A DNA stretch of 64,000 bases from assembly GCA_015709495.1 (NCBI GenBank), contig CP054189.1:2294001-2358000 (forward strand), written 5' to 3'. Each line of letters opens with the position of its first letter. Position 1 is the first letter of the stretch. Shown here one piece after another: positions 1 through 6,719 of this stretch. The notes below the pieces were generated by a model. That model was not told the DNA's origin and ran no database searches. It worked only from the letters and a program-made list of their open reading frames with translations. The position numbers and the translations under genes are program-made. Origin of the DNA: Chthonomonadaceae bacterium. GTDB lineage: Bacteria; Armatimonadota; Fimbriimonadia; Fimbriimonadales; Fimbriimonadaceae.

Positions 1-292
1 TGGGATGCTCCGCCGACAGGGGAACCGGGTTCCCGGTCCGCTTCTTGCGATATCGCGTCTTGCGGCCGAGCCGCTCCTGTTTCCAGATTCGATGCACCCG
101 CTTGAGGTTCAAGGGAGCGAACTCCTCCTTCACCAGGGCTTGCGCCATCCGGTAGCCCATGTTGGGCCGCCAGACCCTCCTGAGTGCTTCCCTGAGCGCA
201 GCGTCCCGGTCCGGCCCTGGCTCCTCATAAACAGCGCGAGTCGAGATCCCGGTCATCCAGCAAGCCCTGCGGACCGTCATGTTCCGCTCCAT
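1..292 (-). CDS. IS3-family transposase OrfB, N-terminal part (partial)
   Basis: The minus strand from 292 to the window edge is open and reads MERNMTVRRACWMTGIST, then a stretch containing MGYRMAQALVKEEF and LKRVHRIWKQERL. This is the HTH_21 region that precedes the rve (DDE) integrase core in IS3-family OrfB. The DDE residues lie beyond the window. Translation is expected mainly as a -1 fusion with OrfA through the A6 site at 335-340; the frame stays open from that site through the ATG at 292. Partial, so intactness of the transposase cannot be judged. Confidence 0.85.
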   Translation of the reverse strand, partial: MERNMTVRRACWMTGISTRAVYEEPGPDRDAALREALRRVWRPNMGYRMAQALVKEEFAPLNLKRVHRIWKQERLGRKTRYRKKRTGNPVPLSAEHP

Positions 293-597
293 CAGGAATC
301 GCGCCCCCGCGACGGGTTCGGGAGCGCGAGTCCGTTTTTTCGGAACAGCGCCCGTACCGCGTCGATCTCAAGGTCTCTTTCGGCAAGAAGACGCTTGAGC
401 TGAGCGTTCTCCCGCTCGAGCTCGCGCAGATGCCGCACATCGTCGGTCTGCATCCCCGCATACTTGCGCTTCCACACGTAGAACGTGTTGGCGCTGACTC
501 CGTGGTCGCGGCAAAGCTGGGCCTGCGTCTTCTGGCCCGATGCTGCCTCCTGCAGAATCCTCACGATCTGCTCCTCGCTGAACTTCGATCTCTTCAT
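292..597 (-). CDS. IS3-family transposase OrfA (HTH protein)
   Basis: Codes for about 101 residues starting MKRSKFSEEQIV, the usual N-terminus of IS3/IS407-type OrfA. It has a helix-turn-helix (QLCRDHGVSANTFYVWKRKY) followed by a leucine-zipper-like stretch (LRELERENAQLKRLLAE). OrfA binds the IS termini and, by frameshifting, is the N-terminal part of the OrfAB transposase. I chose the ATG at 597 because the longer open frame upstream runs through the IS terminus. The stop overlaps the OrfB ATG (TGATG). Confidence 0.88.
   Translation of the reverse strand: MKRSKFSEEQIVRILQEAASGQKTQAQLCRDHGVSANTFYVWKRKYAGMQTDDVRHLRELERENAQLKRLLAERDLEIDAVRALFRKNGLALPNPSRGRDS
334..340 (-). other. Programmed -1 frameshift site (A AAA AAC)
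   Basis: On the minus strand OrfA reads TTC CGA AAA AAC GGA. The heptamer A AAA AAC is a canonical -1 slippery sequence. Slipping moves ribosomes into AAA AAA CGG ACT, which is open into OrfB. This is the known way IS3 elements make OrfAB. Confidence 0.8.
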
Positions 598-661
598 GAT
601 TGCCTCCAGTTTGAACCAGAGAACTACTTTTCTGACGTCTTCAATTTTGGGGGGCAGACCA

Positions 662-1030
662 GGAGCCCTTGACATGCGTGGGGCGCGCCCCGAGTTTGAC
701 ATCGGTGAGGAGCAGACCCGAGAACAGCATCCCGGCCTTTGACATCAGGTCGTAGTGTTCAGCGTCCAGGATGTCGGGCTTGTCTGAGGGAGCATGAGCA
801 ACGATAAAGAGGTCCGCCTCATGCAAGTCCTCAAGGCGCAAGGGGCCAAGCCACTCTTTCCAATGGTCCTTGATCCATTCCCCGAGATTCCCAAAGACGA
901 ACATCTCGGCGTCCACGATTTTCGGGAGACTCGCTGTCAGAAACGGAACATGCAAGCCAATACACGCGAACTTCTCTCCTTCTTTCAGTTCGAAGGGATT
1001 CTCCACAGACTCTGTGAACGCTTCCATCAT
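662..1030 (-). pseudogene. Hypothetical protein, C-terminus removed by IS3 insertion
   Basis: Minus-strand frame starting [15 protein letters not shown] and reading through [11 protein letters not shown] and [12 protein letters not shown] until it meets the IS end at 661; seven residues of IS sequence and a stop follow. I do not recognise the family. It looks like a soluble alpha/beta protein of at least about 120 residues. A longer frame could begin with GTG at 1072, but the internal ATG at 1030 keeps clear of the UvrA remnant that starts near 1051. What remains is probably non-functional. Confidence 0.55.
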
Positions 1031-1050
1031 GGTGTTGCAGGAGGATACCG

Positions 1051-1268
1051 GATCAGCTATACTCTTGTCCACATGTCAGGTTCGGGTTGGCTCATCCTGC
1101 GAGGCGCTTCCGGGAACAACCTCCAATCGCTCGACGCGGCGATCCCCGTCGGCCTGTTCACCTGCGTGACCGGCGTCAGCGGGAGCGGAAAGTCCACGCT
1201 GATCCAAGACACCCTGTATCCCCGGCTGCTCTATGAGCTTTACGGAACGAGGACGACCTGGGCACCGC
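1051..1268 (+). pseudogene. UvrA C-terminal-half remnant 1 (Walker A part only)
   Basis: From the ATG at 1073 the frame reads through [26 protein letters not shown] and YGTRTTWA, matching residues 1-67 of the intact half-UvrA gene at 2717-3733, with the same upstream -10 box. Homology stops at about 1268 and the frame runs into unrelated DNA at the 3' end of the AhpD-like gene. It keeps the second Walker A motif of UvrA but lacks the zinc finger, signature and Walker B, so it cannot be a working ATPase. It marks the left edge of the ArsR-MerTP-AhpD module. Confidence 0.85.
1058..1072 (+). promoter_or_regulatory. Leaderless-type promoter in front of UvrA-C remnant 1
   Basis: TATACT at 1058-1063 followed nine bases later by ATG (1073). 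The same block (CAGCTATACTC, then GTCCACATGTC) precedes the intact copy at 2717, so the -10 and start codon are shared by both copies. Confidence 0.6.
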
Positions 1269-1277
1269 AAATGCTAG

Positions 1278-1649
1278 TCAGATCGAGCAACACTCCTCCC
1301 CGTTCTGGCCCGAGCCCTTGAATGCAGCAAATGCCTTCAAAGCCCACGTCTCACCCACACAGCCGCCCATGGTAGAAGCGACCGCGCAAATCTCCCCGAT
1401 CTCTTCCTCGTTCGCGCCCATCTCGCGCGACTTGAGCGCGTAATACTTCACGCACGGCTCGCACCGTGCGCTGATGGACCACAGCAACGCGGAAAGCACT
1501 TTGAACTTGGACGGAAGTGCGCCGTCGCTGTAGATCGCCTTCTGCCGCATCCCTTGAATTGCGCCCGTCGTGCCGTGAGTCGCTTTCGCGAAGTCGGTAA
1601 GGTGCTGATAGGCTGGTTCGATGTCCGTGAGTTGATGGCTCATTCTCAT
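1278..1649 (-). CDS. Carboxymuconolactone decarboxylase / AhpD-like protein
   Basis: Encodes 123 residues with the AhpD-fold motif [16 protein letters not shown] near residue 60, the redox CxxC of the alkylhydroperoxidase/CMD superfamily. These small all-alpha proteins act as thiol peroxidase partners or gamma-carboxymuconolactone decarboxylases; the CxxC favours a redox role. The extreme C-terminus carries an extra vicinal cysteine pair (EECCSI), which could bind a soft metal. The start overlaps the merTP stop by ATGA, so it is the third gene of an ArsR-MerTP-AhpD operon. Its stop lies about ten bases from the end of UvrA remnant 1. Confidence 0.82.
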   Translation of the reverse strand: MRMSHQLTDIEPAYQHLTDFAKATHGTTGAIQGMRQKAIYSDGALPSKFKVLSALLWSISARCEPCVKYYALKSREMGANEEEIGEICAVASTMGGCVGETWALKAFAAFKGSGQNGEECCSI

Positions 1650-2251
1650 TGCTCCTTGATCTCTTGGGCCTTGAAGCCCGCTTTCTCAACCGCGGCCAAT
1701 ATCGCCGCCGCTTGGGGTCTGGGTTTGGCGACGATGACCGCGAGCCTCTTCTTCTCTAAGTCAACCCGCGCGGTGGTAACGCCCGGAACTCTCTCGACTC
1801 CCGCTTTGATCGGGGCGGCGCAAGCCTCGCAGTCCATGCCTTCCACACTGAAAACCAGTGTCGTCTCAAAGGCTTTGGCCGCGATCGGCGAAACCGGCTC
1901 ATTTGCATGAACTTTCGCCGCAAGCAAGTTCGGATACGCCGCCATCGCCACCGCGAACACCGCCACCGTCCACATGACGCCGATGTTCACCTTGCGCCGC
2001 CTCGCCGCCGCCGGGGTCGCGCAGCCGCCCGACGCGCAGCAATCGGCTTTGGGCTTTCTGTAGACCATCCAAAATCCGCCGAGCAGGAAGAGGCCTGTCA
2101 GCGCCAAAAGGTAAGGCCGCCAGGGGGCCAGCGCCGCCGAAATCCCGAGAGAGCCCGCCGCGCCCGCGCCCAGCAATGCCGGAATCCAGCAGCAGGCCGA
2201 AGCCGCAATGGCCGCGAGCGCTGTGCCCGCGTAAGTAAGAACAGTCCTCAT
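1646..2251 (-). CDS. merTP: MerTP-type mercuric ion transport fusion protein
   Basis: Encodes about 201 residues. The N-terminal half has MerT-like membrane helices with the vicinal CC pair (SACCWIPALLG) and a second cysteine cluster (DCCASGGC) in the cytosolic loop; a third helix follows at about residue 105. The C-terminal 65 residues are a heavy-metal-associated domain with GMDCEAC, the MerP-type CxxC. Such fusions take up Hg(II) (or a related thiophilic metal) through the inner membrane for reduction inside the cell. No merA is present here, so metal fate is unclear. The ATG at 2251 overlaps the arsR stop (ATGA), hence translational coupling. Specificity is inferred from the family. Confidence 0.85.
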   Translation of the reverse strand: MRTVLTYAGTALAAIAASACCWIPALLGAGAAGSLGISAALAPWRPYLLALTGLFLLGGFWMVYRKPKADCCASGGCATPAAARRRKVNIGVMWTVAVFAVAMAAYPNLLAAKVHANEPVSPIAAKAFETTLVFSVEGMDCEACAAPIKAGVERVPGVTTARVDLEKKRLAVIVAKPRPQAAAILAAVEKAGFKAQEIKEQ

Positions 2252-2652
2252 ACCTTTGCTCCTATCACGGATCGCTCGGTTGAAAGAGCCGCGTCGACAA
2301 ACGACACCGTCTGCAAATCCAGCGGGTAGTAAACCGCGAACTTGCCTTCCTTCCGCGCCTCGATCAGCACCGCACGCCCTAGGATCTTCAGGTGGTGCAT
2401 CAGGGCGGGCGAGCTCATACCGAGCAGGACGCTCAGCTCGCACACGCACAGCGGCTCGATTGCTATCGCGGAAAAGATCGTCGCCCGCACCGGGTGGCCG
2501 AGCGCCGCCAGCCGCCCCGCCGCCGCCTCGATCCGCTCCCTGTCGGGCATCCGCATCGCCACTCGCGCGACTCGCAGGGGGTCGTCGTTATAGGCGTCGC
2601 ACCGGAGTGTCTCGACGCCGGTCAGCTCTCGCCAGCTTTGCAAAGATCGCAT
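2248..2652 (-). CDS. ArsR/SmtB-family metalloregulator
   Basis: Encodes 134 residues with a winged-helix core: GHPVRATIFSAI, then EPLCVCELS, then the recognition helix MSSPALMHHLKIL and a wing (KEGKFAVYYPL). The CVC in the alpha-3 helix is the classic As/Cd/Pb-type thiol site of ArsR repressors. First gene of the arsR-merTP-ahpD operon, so it is expected to repress it and release on metal binding. Start could also be an internal ATG (MRMPDRERI). The promoter lies in the 40 bases shared with the divergent UvrA half-gene. Confidence 0.85.
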   Translation of the reverse strand: MRSLQSWRELTGVETLRCDAYNDDPLRVARVAMRMPDRERIEAAAGRLAALGHPVRATIFSAIAIEPLCVCELSVLLGMSSPALMHHLKILGRAVLIEARKEGKFAVYYPLDLQTVSFVDAALSTERSVIGAKV

Positions 2653-2667
2653 AAACGATTAAACGAT
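2653..2667. promoter_or_regulatory. Possible ArsR operator: AAACGAT direct repeat
   Basis: AAACGAT occurs at 2653-2659 and 2661-2667, directly upstream of arsR and between it and the divergent half-uvrA promoter. Position suggests a regulatory site shared by both genes; sequence alone does not prove it. Confidence 0.3.
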
Positions 2668-2701
2668 CCTTTAACTGAAATGGTTCCCAATGAACTTCAG
2701 C

Positions 2702-2716
2702 TATACTCCCGTCCAC
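2702..2716 (+). promoter_or_regulatory. Leaderless-type promoter of the half-uvrA gene
   Basis: TATACT at 2702-2707, nine bases before the ATG at 2717. Transcription would start at or next to the start codon. The same arrangement is kept in the truncated copy at 1058-1073, while DNA further upstream differs. Confidence 0.6.
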
Positions 2717-3733
2717 ATGTCCGCCTCGAACGGCAACGGCTGGATCGTCCTCCGCGGAGCCTCAGGAAACAACCTGAGGAAGATCGACGTCGCCATCCCC
2801 AGGGGCCTTTTCACCTGCGTCACCGGCGTCTCCGGCTCCGGCAAGTCCACCCTCGTCCAGGACACCCTCTTCCCCCGCCTGATGTACGAGGTCTACGGCA
2901 CCCGCACCACCTGGGCCGCGCACGAATCCCTCGAGGGCTTCGAGGGCATCGATAAGGTCATCGACATCGACCAGTCCCCCATCGGGCGCACCCCCCGCAG
3001 CAACCCCGCCACCTACACCGGCACCTTCGACATGGTCCGCGAGCTGTTCGCCATGACCCCGGACGCCAAGATGCGCGGCTACAAGAACGGCCGCTTCAGC
3101 TTCAACGTCAAGGGCGGGCGGTGCGAGGCGTGCAAGGGCGACGGCATCATCAAGATCGAGATGCACTTCCTGCCGGACGTCTACGTGCCGTGCGAGGTCT
3201 GCAAGGGCCGGCGCTACAACCGCGAGACGCTGGAGGTGCGCTATAAGGGCAGGAACATCGCCGAGGTGCTGGCGATGACAGTCGAGGAGGGCGAGGAGTT
3301 CTTCAGCGCGATCCCGAAGATCCACCGCAAGATGGCGACGCTGCTGGACGTGGGGCTGGGCTACATCAAGCTCGGCCAGCCGGCGACGACCCTGTCGGGA
3401 GGGGAAGCCCAGCGCGTCAAACTTGCGGAAGAATTGTCGAAGCGGTCGACAGGTCGCACCCTCTATATCCTGGACGAACCCACGACCGGCCTGCACTTCG
3501 AGGACGTCAAGAACCTGCTCGGGGTGCTGCATCGCCTGGTGGACCAGGGGAACACGATGATCGTGATCGAGCACAATCTCGATGTGATCAAAACGGCGGA
3601 CTGGGTGATCGATCTTGGGCCCGAGGGTGGAAATGGAGGGGGCAAGGTGGTGGCGATGGGGACACCGGAGGAGGTGGCGGCGGTAGAGGGCAGCTGGACG
3701 GGGAGGTATTTGAGGGGGGTGCTGGCGAGTTAG
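2717..3733 (+). CDS. UvrA C-terminal-half protein (stand-alone second ABC ATPase)
   Basis: Encodes 338 residues that match only the second nucleotide-binding half of UvrA, the damage-sensing ATPase of nucleotide excision repair; full UvrA is about 940 residues. All parts of that half are present: Walker [10 protein letters not shown] (37-45), the zinc finger CEAC...CEVC (136-162), signature LSGGEAQ (226-232), Walker B ILDEPT (251-256) and the switch histidine IEHN (286). No N-terminal half lies upstream; an arsR gene does. A longer start at 2690 would place the promoter inside the gene, so I chose 2717. Six partial copies lie nearby. It may be a working half-protein or the best preserved member of a decaying family. 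Confidence 0.85.
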   Translation: MSASNGNGWIVLRGASGNNLRKIDVAIPRGLFTCVTGVSGSGKSTLVQDTLFPRLMYEVYGTRTTWAAHESLEGFEGIDKVIDIDQSPIGRTPRSNPATYTGTFDMVRELFAMTPDAKMRGYKNGRFSFNVKGGRCEACKGDGIIKIEMHFLPDVYVPCEVCKGRRYNRETLEVRYKGRNIAEVLAMTVEEGEEFFSAIPKIHRKMATLLDVGLGYIKLGQPATTLSGGEAQRVKLAEELSKRSTGRTLYILDEPTTGLHFEDVKNLLGVLHRLVDQGNTMIVIEHNLDVIKTADWVIDLGPEGGNGGGKVVAMGTPEEVAAVEGSWTGRYLRGVLAS

Positions 3734-3799
3734 TTGTTCGCCCGGAATCGGCGAACAGAGGTCTGCCGAAACAACCGGTAGCTGCAAATCGTCTGAATT

Positions 3800-3818
3800 G
3801 TGGTATGATTTCTACCAC
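3800..3818. promoter_or_regulatory. Palindromic operator overlapping the xre-immA promoter
   Basis: GTGGTA (3800-3805) and TACCAC (3813-3818) form a perfect 6-bp inverted repeat, and TATGAT (3804-3809) inside it can serve as the -10 box. It lies ten bases before the xre start. Likely the site of autorepression by the Xre protein. Confidence 0.55.
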
Positions 3819-3827
3819 GGTGACAAG

Positions 3828-4196
3828 ATGAGCACATTTGGAGAATACGTCAAGGCAAAGCGGCTCGAGCGCGGACTAGGATTGCGCGAGTTCTGCCTGC
3901 TCGTTCCCGTCGACGCCTCGAACTTCAGCAAGATCGAAAGAGGCAAGCTGGAGCCTCCACAACCCGGTACGCAACTATTCGAGGGGGTTTGCGCGGCTCT
4001 GAAGTTCTCTGGGGATTCTGATGAGCGACATGAGCTTGAACGAATAGCTCAGCTACAAAGGGGAATGATCCCACAGTCGGTACTCGCCAACGAGCAGTTG
4101 GCAGCAAAGCTCCCAGCGTTTTTCAGGACAATCGACGGGGCCCCGATCTCTGAAGAGGAAAGGCAAGAACTGATTGACATGATCCGCAACGCTTGA
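3828..4196 (+). CDS. Xre-family HTH regulator (partner of ImmA/IrrE peptidase)
   Basis: Encodes 122 residues. The N-terminal 65 residues are a Cro/C1-type helix-turn-helix (FGEYVKAKRLERGLGLREFC, then DASNFSKIERGK). The rest is acidic and probably helical. Directly followed by an ImmA/IrrE metallopeptidase gene. In such pairs the peptidase cleaves or inactivates the HTH partner, as in ImmA-ImmR of ICEBs1 or IrrE-DdrO of Deinococcus, to switch on an element or a stress response. The start at 3828 was chosen over an upstream ATG (3798) because the latter precedes the probable promoter/operator. Confidence 0.82.
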   Translation: MSTFGEYVKAKRLERGLGLREFCLLVPVDASNFSKIERGKLEPPQPGTQLFEGVCAALKFSGDSDERHELERIAQLQRGMIPQSVLANEQLAAKLPAFFRTIDGAPISEEERQELIDMIRNA

Positions 4197-4201
4197 GAAC
4201 C

Positions 4202-4828
4202 ATGAGAGTTCCCATCCTGAGCAACCCGACGATTGGTGAAATCGCAGCGAGGCTGCTCCAAGAGCACGGACTTGAAGCCACGCTTCCCGTTGATGTCGAG
4301 GTCCTGATTGAGCGCGATCTTAAGCTCGACATCGTTCCTCTGCCGGGATTCGGCGTCCGAGGAATCGACGGCCTGCTCTCCCAGGACCGAACCACTATTT
4401 ACGTGGATGAGAGCATTCAGCGGAATGTCGCGACCCGTTATCGGTTCACGCTCGCCCACGAACTTGGCCATTCTGTGCTGCATAGCGATCTGATCGAATC
4501 GCACCTTCAGGAGACGGGCGACAAGCCGCTGATGCTCTGGGAAACGCTGTCGGAAGATGAGTACCGACATGCCGAGCGCCAAGCCAATGTTTTCGCCGCA
4601 AACCTCTTGATGCCGGCACTCCACTTAGAAGCTCAGTTTCAGGCCGTATCTGAGCGATTAGCAACCGCCGGCAAGACGTTTGACGTCCTGGACTCCTTTG
4701 CCAAAATGAAGGTCCTTCGAGCGATGTCGTCCATTTTCGTGGTGTCGCCCGACGCCCTTCGGATTCGCCTCATTCGCGAAGGGCTGATCTCGGATTTCGA
4801 GAACCCAGAGAAGGATCCCAGAGCGTGA
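4202..4828 (+). CDS. ImmA/IrrE-family metallopeptidase
   Basis: Encodes 208 residues with the zinc-peptidase motif [12 protein letters not shown] (HExxH, about residue 88) and the downstream glutamate helix [16 protein letters not shown] (about 130), both hallmarks of the ImmA/IrrE family. Expected substrate is the Xre protein encoded six bases upstream. A TTG at 4193 overlapping the xre stop is an alternative start. Oddity: the stop codon TGA lies inside the UvrA remnant that starts at about 4823, so the last codons may have been set by a recombination junction. Function as regulator or toxin of this island is inferred. Confidence 0.85.
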   Translation: MRVPILSNPTIGEIAARLLQEHGLEATLPVDVEVLIERDLKLDIVPLPGFGVRGIDGLLSQDRTTIYVDESIQRNVATRYRFTLAHELGHSVLHSDLIESHLQETGDKPLMLWETLSEDEYRHAERQANVFAANLLMPALHLEAQFQAVSERLATAGKTFDVLDSFAKMKVLRAMSSIFVVSPDALRIRLIREGLISDFENPEKDPRA

Positions 4829-4950
4829 TCAAGACCGCGGACTGGGTGATCGACCTCGGCCCGGAGGCGGAAGCGGGAGGGGGTAAGGTCGCGGCGGTGG
4901 AAGGCAGTTGGACGGGGAGGTATTTGAGGGGGATGCTTTCTCCAAGATGA
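4823..4950 (+). pseudogene. UvrA C-terminal-half remnant 3 (last ~40 codons)
   Basis: The frame reads [12 protein letters not shown], then [20 protein letters not shown] and a stop, matching residues 291-338 of the intact half-UvrA gene. Nine codons (27 bp) are missing between two similar AGGTGGCG-like stretches, consistent with slippage or micro-homology deletion. It abuts the ImmA gene and supplies its stop codon. No catalytic motif remains. Confidence 0.85.
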
Positions 4951-4957
4951 ATGCCGC

Positions 4958-4986
4958 TTGCAAAAACCTCTGACTTGCGTTAAAAT
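4958..4986 (+). promoter_or_regulatory. Sigma-70-type promoter
   Basis: TTGCAA (4958-4963), a 17-base spacer and TAAAAT (4981-4986), 22 bases before the ATG at 5008, with GAGGGCAAG as a weak ribosome-binding site. It starts the run of small plus-strand genes right after UvrA remnant 3. Confidence 0.5.
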
Positions 4987-5007
4987 GGTTGAGTTGAGGG
5001 CAAGAAG

Positions 5008-5208
5008 ATGATCCAAATCCAGTGCAAGCGGCCCGGCGACGCCGACTTTATCACCATCGGCTTCGACTCCTCGGAACCCTATCTGGACTCCCGAGCCCCC
5101 GTCACCGCCGGCCAGCCCGAGGTCCGCCAGTATCGAGCCCGCTACCACGACACCTCCGGCCCGATCGGCATCTGGTCGGACATCGTCTCCGCCACCGCCC
5201 AGCCTTAG
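5008..5208 (+). CDS. Small fibronectin-type-III-like protein
   Basis: Encodes 66 residues. The end reads VRQYRARYHDTSGPIGIWSD and then IVSATAQP, the pattern of the last strands of an Fn3-like beta-sandwich (RARY...G.WSD.VSAT). A related C-terminus is encoded at 11216-11482 (RWMSTRNEPGPLSETVSATV). In other bacteria such domains occur as the C-terminal part of longer proteins, so this may be a small domain protein or a fragment. It has its own promoter and a plausible start. No function assigned. Confidence 0.6.
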   Translation: MIQIQCKRPGDADFITIGFDSSEPYLDSRAPVTAGQPEVRQYRARYHDTSGPIGIWSDIVSATAQP

Positions 5209-5227
5209 CAGAGGACAACAAACAACA

Positions 5228-5386
5228 GTGACATGCCAAGCGTGCAAGGGAAAATGCGTCATTGACTGCCCCTCATGCAAAGGGACAGGAAAGGACGTAG
5301 GGTTCCTAACCGTTAAAGAGTGCACCCACTGTAAAGGCTCCGGGAAGAAAACCTGTCCGGTCTGCAATGGCAAGGGCACCGTCTGA
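5228..5386 (+). CDS. 52-residue DnaJ-type zinc-finger microprotein
   Basis: Not a long ORF but clearly patterned. Starting with GTG, the frame encodes 52 residues with four CxxC motifs: CQACKGKC, CPSCKGTG, CTHCKGSG, CPVCNGKG. This is the complete cysteine-rich domain of DnaJ/Hsp40, which binds two zinc ions, without J-domain or client-binding domain. Stand-alone versions of this domain exist and are thought to bind unfolded or cysteine-containing partners. It lies 19 bases after the Fn3-like gene and 12 bases before a membrane-anchored protein gene, so all three may be co-transcribed. Start choice is uncertain because no clear Shine-Dalgarno is seen. Confidence 0.72.
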   Translation: MTCQACKGKCVIDCPSCKGTGKDVGFLTVKECTHCKGSGKKTCPVCNGKGTV

Positions 5387-5398
5387 GAGGTTCTGCTG

Positions 5399-6070
5399 AT
5401 GAAAATGCCCAGTCTTCAAGGTCGTGGGCCGATAACGCGAGACCACCTGTTCGTTGTGTTGTTCGCACTTCAAGCTGTGTGGCTCTTGGCGTTGCTATAC
5501 CTCTTTCTGCGCCCAGGGCCCGACCGCTACCTTGAACCCTCAATTGCGAGTTCCCAAGTGGCTCCGCCAAGAAACGCCCCAGCAAGCGAATCCGAGCAGG
5601 TTGAGACGAGCGAGAGTCTGAAGAACAAGGCTCTTATCGCACGAGCGGAGGGGGAATCATCGTCGAATTCGCAGTCAGGGGAGAAGTTGCCTCTGACCAG
5701 CCTAAAGCCCGTCACTGACAACGGGTACCTGCAAGCTACCGAGGAGTCATTCTCTATGTCTGGACGAATATTCGAGTTTGGGTTTCGGAATCACATGATC
5801 TCGCGAAACGAGGCTTTCATCGTATTCGACCTGGACCGATCTTACAGGACGCTCCGTTTGGAGGTCGGCTCCTACGATGAATACGACTCTTGGTACGATG
5901 GCTACAATCACGTAATGTCCATTTCTGCCGACGGTGACCTTCGCAAGTCTGAAAGTTGGAAAGCCCGTCCCAAGCCAGAATTGGTGTCCATTGATGTGTC
6001 GGGCGTCAAGTCCCTCGCCATCTCTCTCAGTCCCGGGTTGGCTCTCGGCGAGCCGATGCTCGAGAAATAG
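5399..6070 (+). CDS. Membrane-anchored protein with NPCBM-like domain
   Basis: Encodes 223 residues: a cytosolic N-terminus, one membrane helix (HLFVVLFALQAVWLLALLYL, about 16-35), a Ser/Glu-rich linker, and a C-terminal beta domain (about 120-220). The latter reads FIVFDLDRSYRTLRLEVG and VSIDVSGVKSLAISL, the pattern of NPCBM/NEW2 carbohydrate-binding modules. Thus probably a surface-exposed sugar-binding protein, but without any enzyme domain. Third gene of the small cluster. Function unknown; domain call is by eye. Confidence 0.65.
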   Translation: MKMPSLQGRGPITRDHLFVVLFALQAVWLLALLYLFLRPGPDRYLEPSIASSQVAPPRNAPASESEQVETSESLKNKALIARAEGESSSNSQSGEKLPLTSLKPVTDNGYLQATEESFSMSGRIFEFGFRNHMISRNEAFIVFDLDRSYRTLRLEVGSYDEYDSWYDGYNHVMSISADGDLRKSESWKARPKPELVSIDVSGVKSLAISLSPGLALGEPMLEK

Positions 6071-6080
6071 CAACTCGTCG

Positions 6081-6086
6081 TATAAT
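6081..6086 (+). promoter_or_regulatory. Leaderless-type -10 box (TATAAT)
   Basis: Perfect TATAAT ending six bases before the GTG start at 6093, so the mRNA would begin at or near the start codon. Confidence 0.55.
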
Positions 6087-6092
6087 CAGAGC

Positions 6093-6719
6093 GTGGCCAG
6101 CGAACTGTTTCGAGAGATCGCCCAATATCGAGAGCGCTCCAACCCAAACCGGGTGTCAGTCTTGGAACGCCGGGCAAGGACCGAGGTCCTCGATCCGCTC
6201 CGGAAGTCTGGGGTCGCCCTCCTTGAAGGCGGCGTCTATCCTATGCTCCGCGCGCCTCAGGTCGTGGAGGCTGGAGGTAAGACCTGGGTGCTGATGCCTA
6301 TCGAGCAAGACCCAGACTACGCGACCGGTCAATTCCTGCTGCCCGAGCAGATTCGGTTGGAACTTGAGAAGGTTCGCGCTTGTGGGGTGGATTTCGACCA
6401 AATCTTCATTGCACATGAGATCAAGGTGAAGGGGAACGTGGCTCCAAGCAGTTTCGTCCCGTCCTACGCGGCGCTCGATGATCTCTCTGCTCGGCTCGGC
6501 AAGATGGCGCAGACCGCCCTCTTGGCAGCCGCCACCCCTGCGGCATTGGGCGCGGCGGTGGGTGCGGCGGCGGGGACTGCAGCAATCGTGATCGCCTCAG
6601 GTGCAGTCTTGGTTGGGGCTGACCCGATCTTGTTTGCTGCAATCGGAGAAACCGATCGCCCGGAAGGGGCATTGGGTTTCTGGTTTGGGCTCGGCAAGTG
6701 GGAGTTTCTCGATGGGTAA
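6093..6719 (+). CDS. Hypothetical protein with C-terminal hydrophobic segment
   Basis: Encodes 208 residues starting VASELFREIAQYRERSN. A soluble, mixed-charge N-terminal region of about 135 residues is followed by an Ala/Gly-rich hydrophobic segment (about 145-185, with AALGAAVGAAAGTAA) and a short tail containing LGFWFGLGKWEF. I do not recognise the family. The Ala/Gly-rich helix could insert into membranes. The next gene overlaps its stop by eight bases and is also membrane-embedded, which suggests a two-protein unit; a defence or toxin role is only speculation from location in the island. Confidence 0.65.
   Translation: MASELFREIAQYRERSNPNRVSVLERRARTEVLDPLRKSGVALLEGGVYPMLRAPQVVEAGGKTWVLMPIEQDPDYATGQFLLPEQIRLELEKVRACGVDFDQIFIAHEIKVKGNVAPSSFVPSYAALDDLSARLGKMAQTALLAAATPAALGAAVGAAAGTAAIVIASGAVLVGADPILFAAIGETDRPEGALGFWFGLGKWEFLDG

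Larger units (their letters stand above)
1..661 (-). mobile_element. IS3-family insertion sequence (IS407-like), cut by the window edge
   Basis: Two overlapping transposase frames (OrfA and OrfB) read leftwards with an A6 slippery site between them, the standard IS3-family layout. The inner end lies near 661, where the minus strand reads TGGTCTGCCCCCCAAAATTG just upstream of orfA; a short imperfect TG-start terminus with a CTGCCCCC block is typical of the IS407 group. The other terminus is outside the window, so target duplication cannot be checked. The element sits inside a minus-strand open frame (662-1030) and truncates it. Confidence 0.85.

Noticed and set aside
2762-3787. 341-residue minus-strand ORF opposite the half-uvrA gene
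   Set aside because: It is the antisense of a well-matched UvrA sequence; composition (His, Leu, Arg, Val rich) is typical of a shadow frame.
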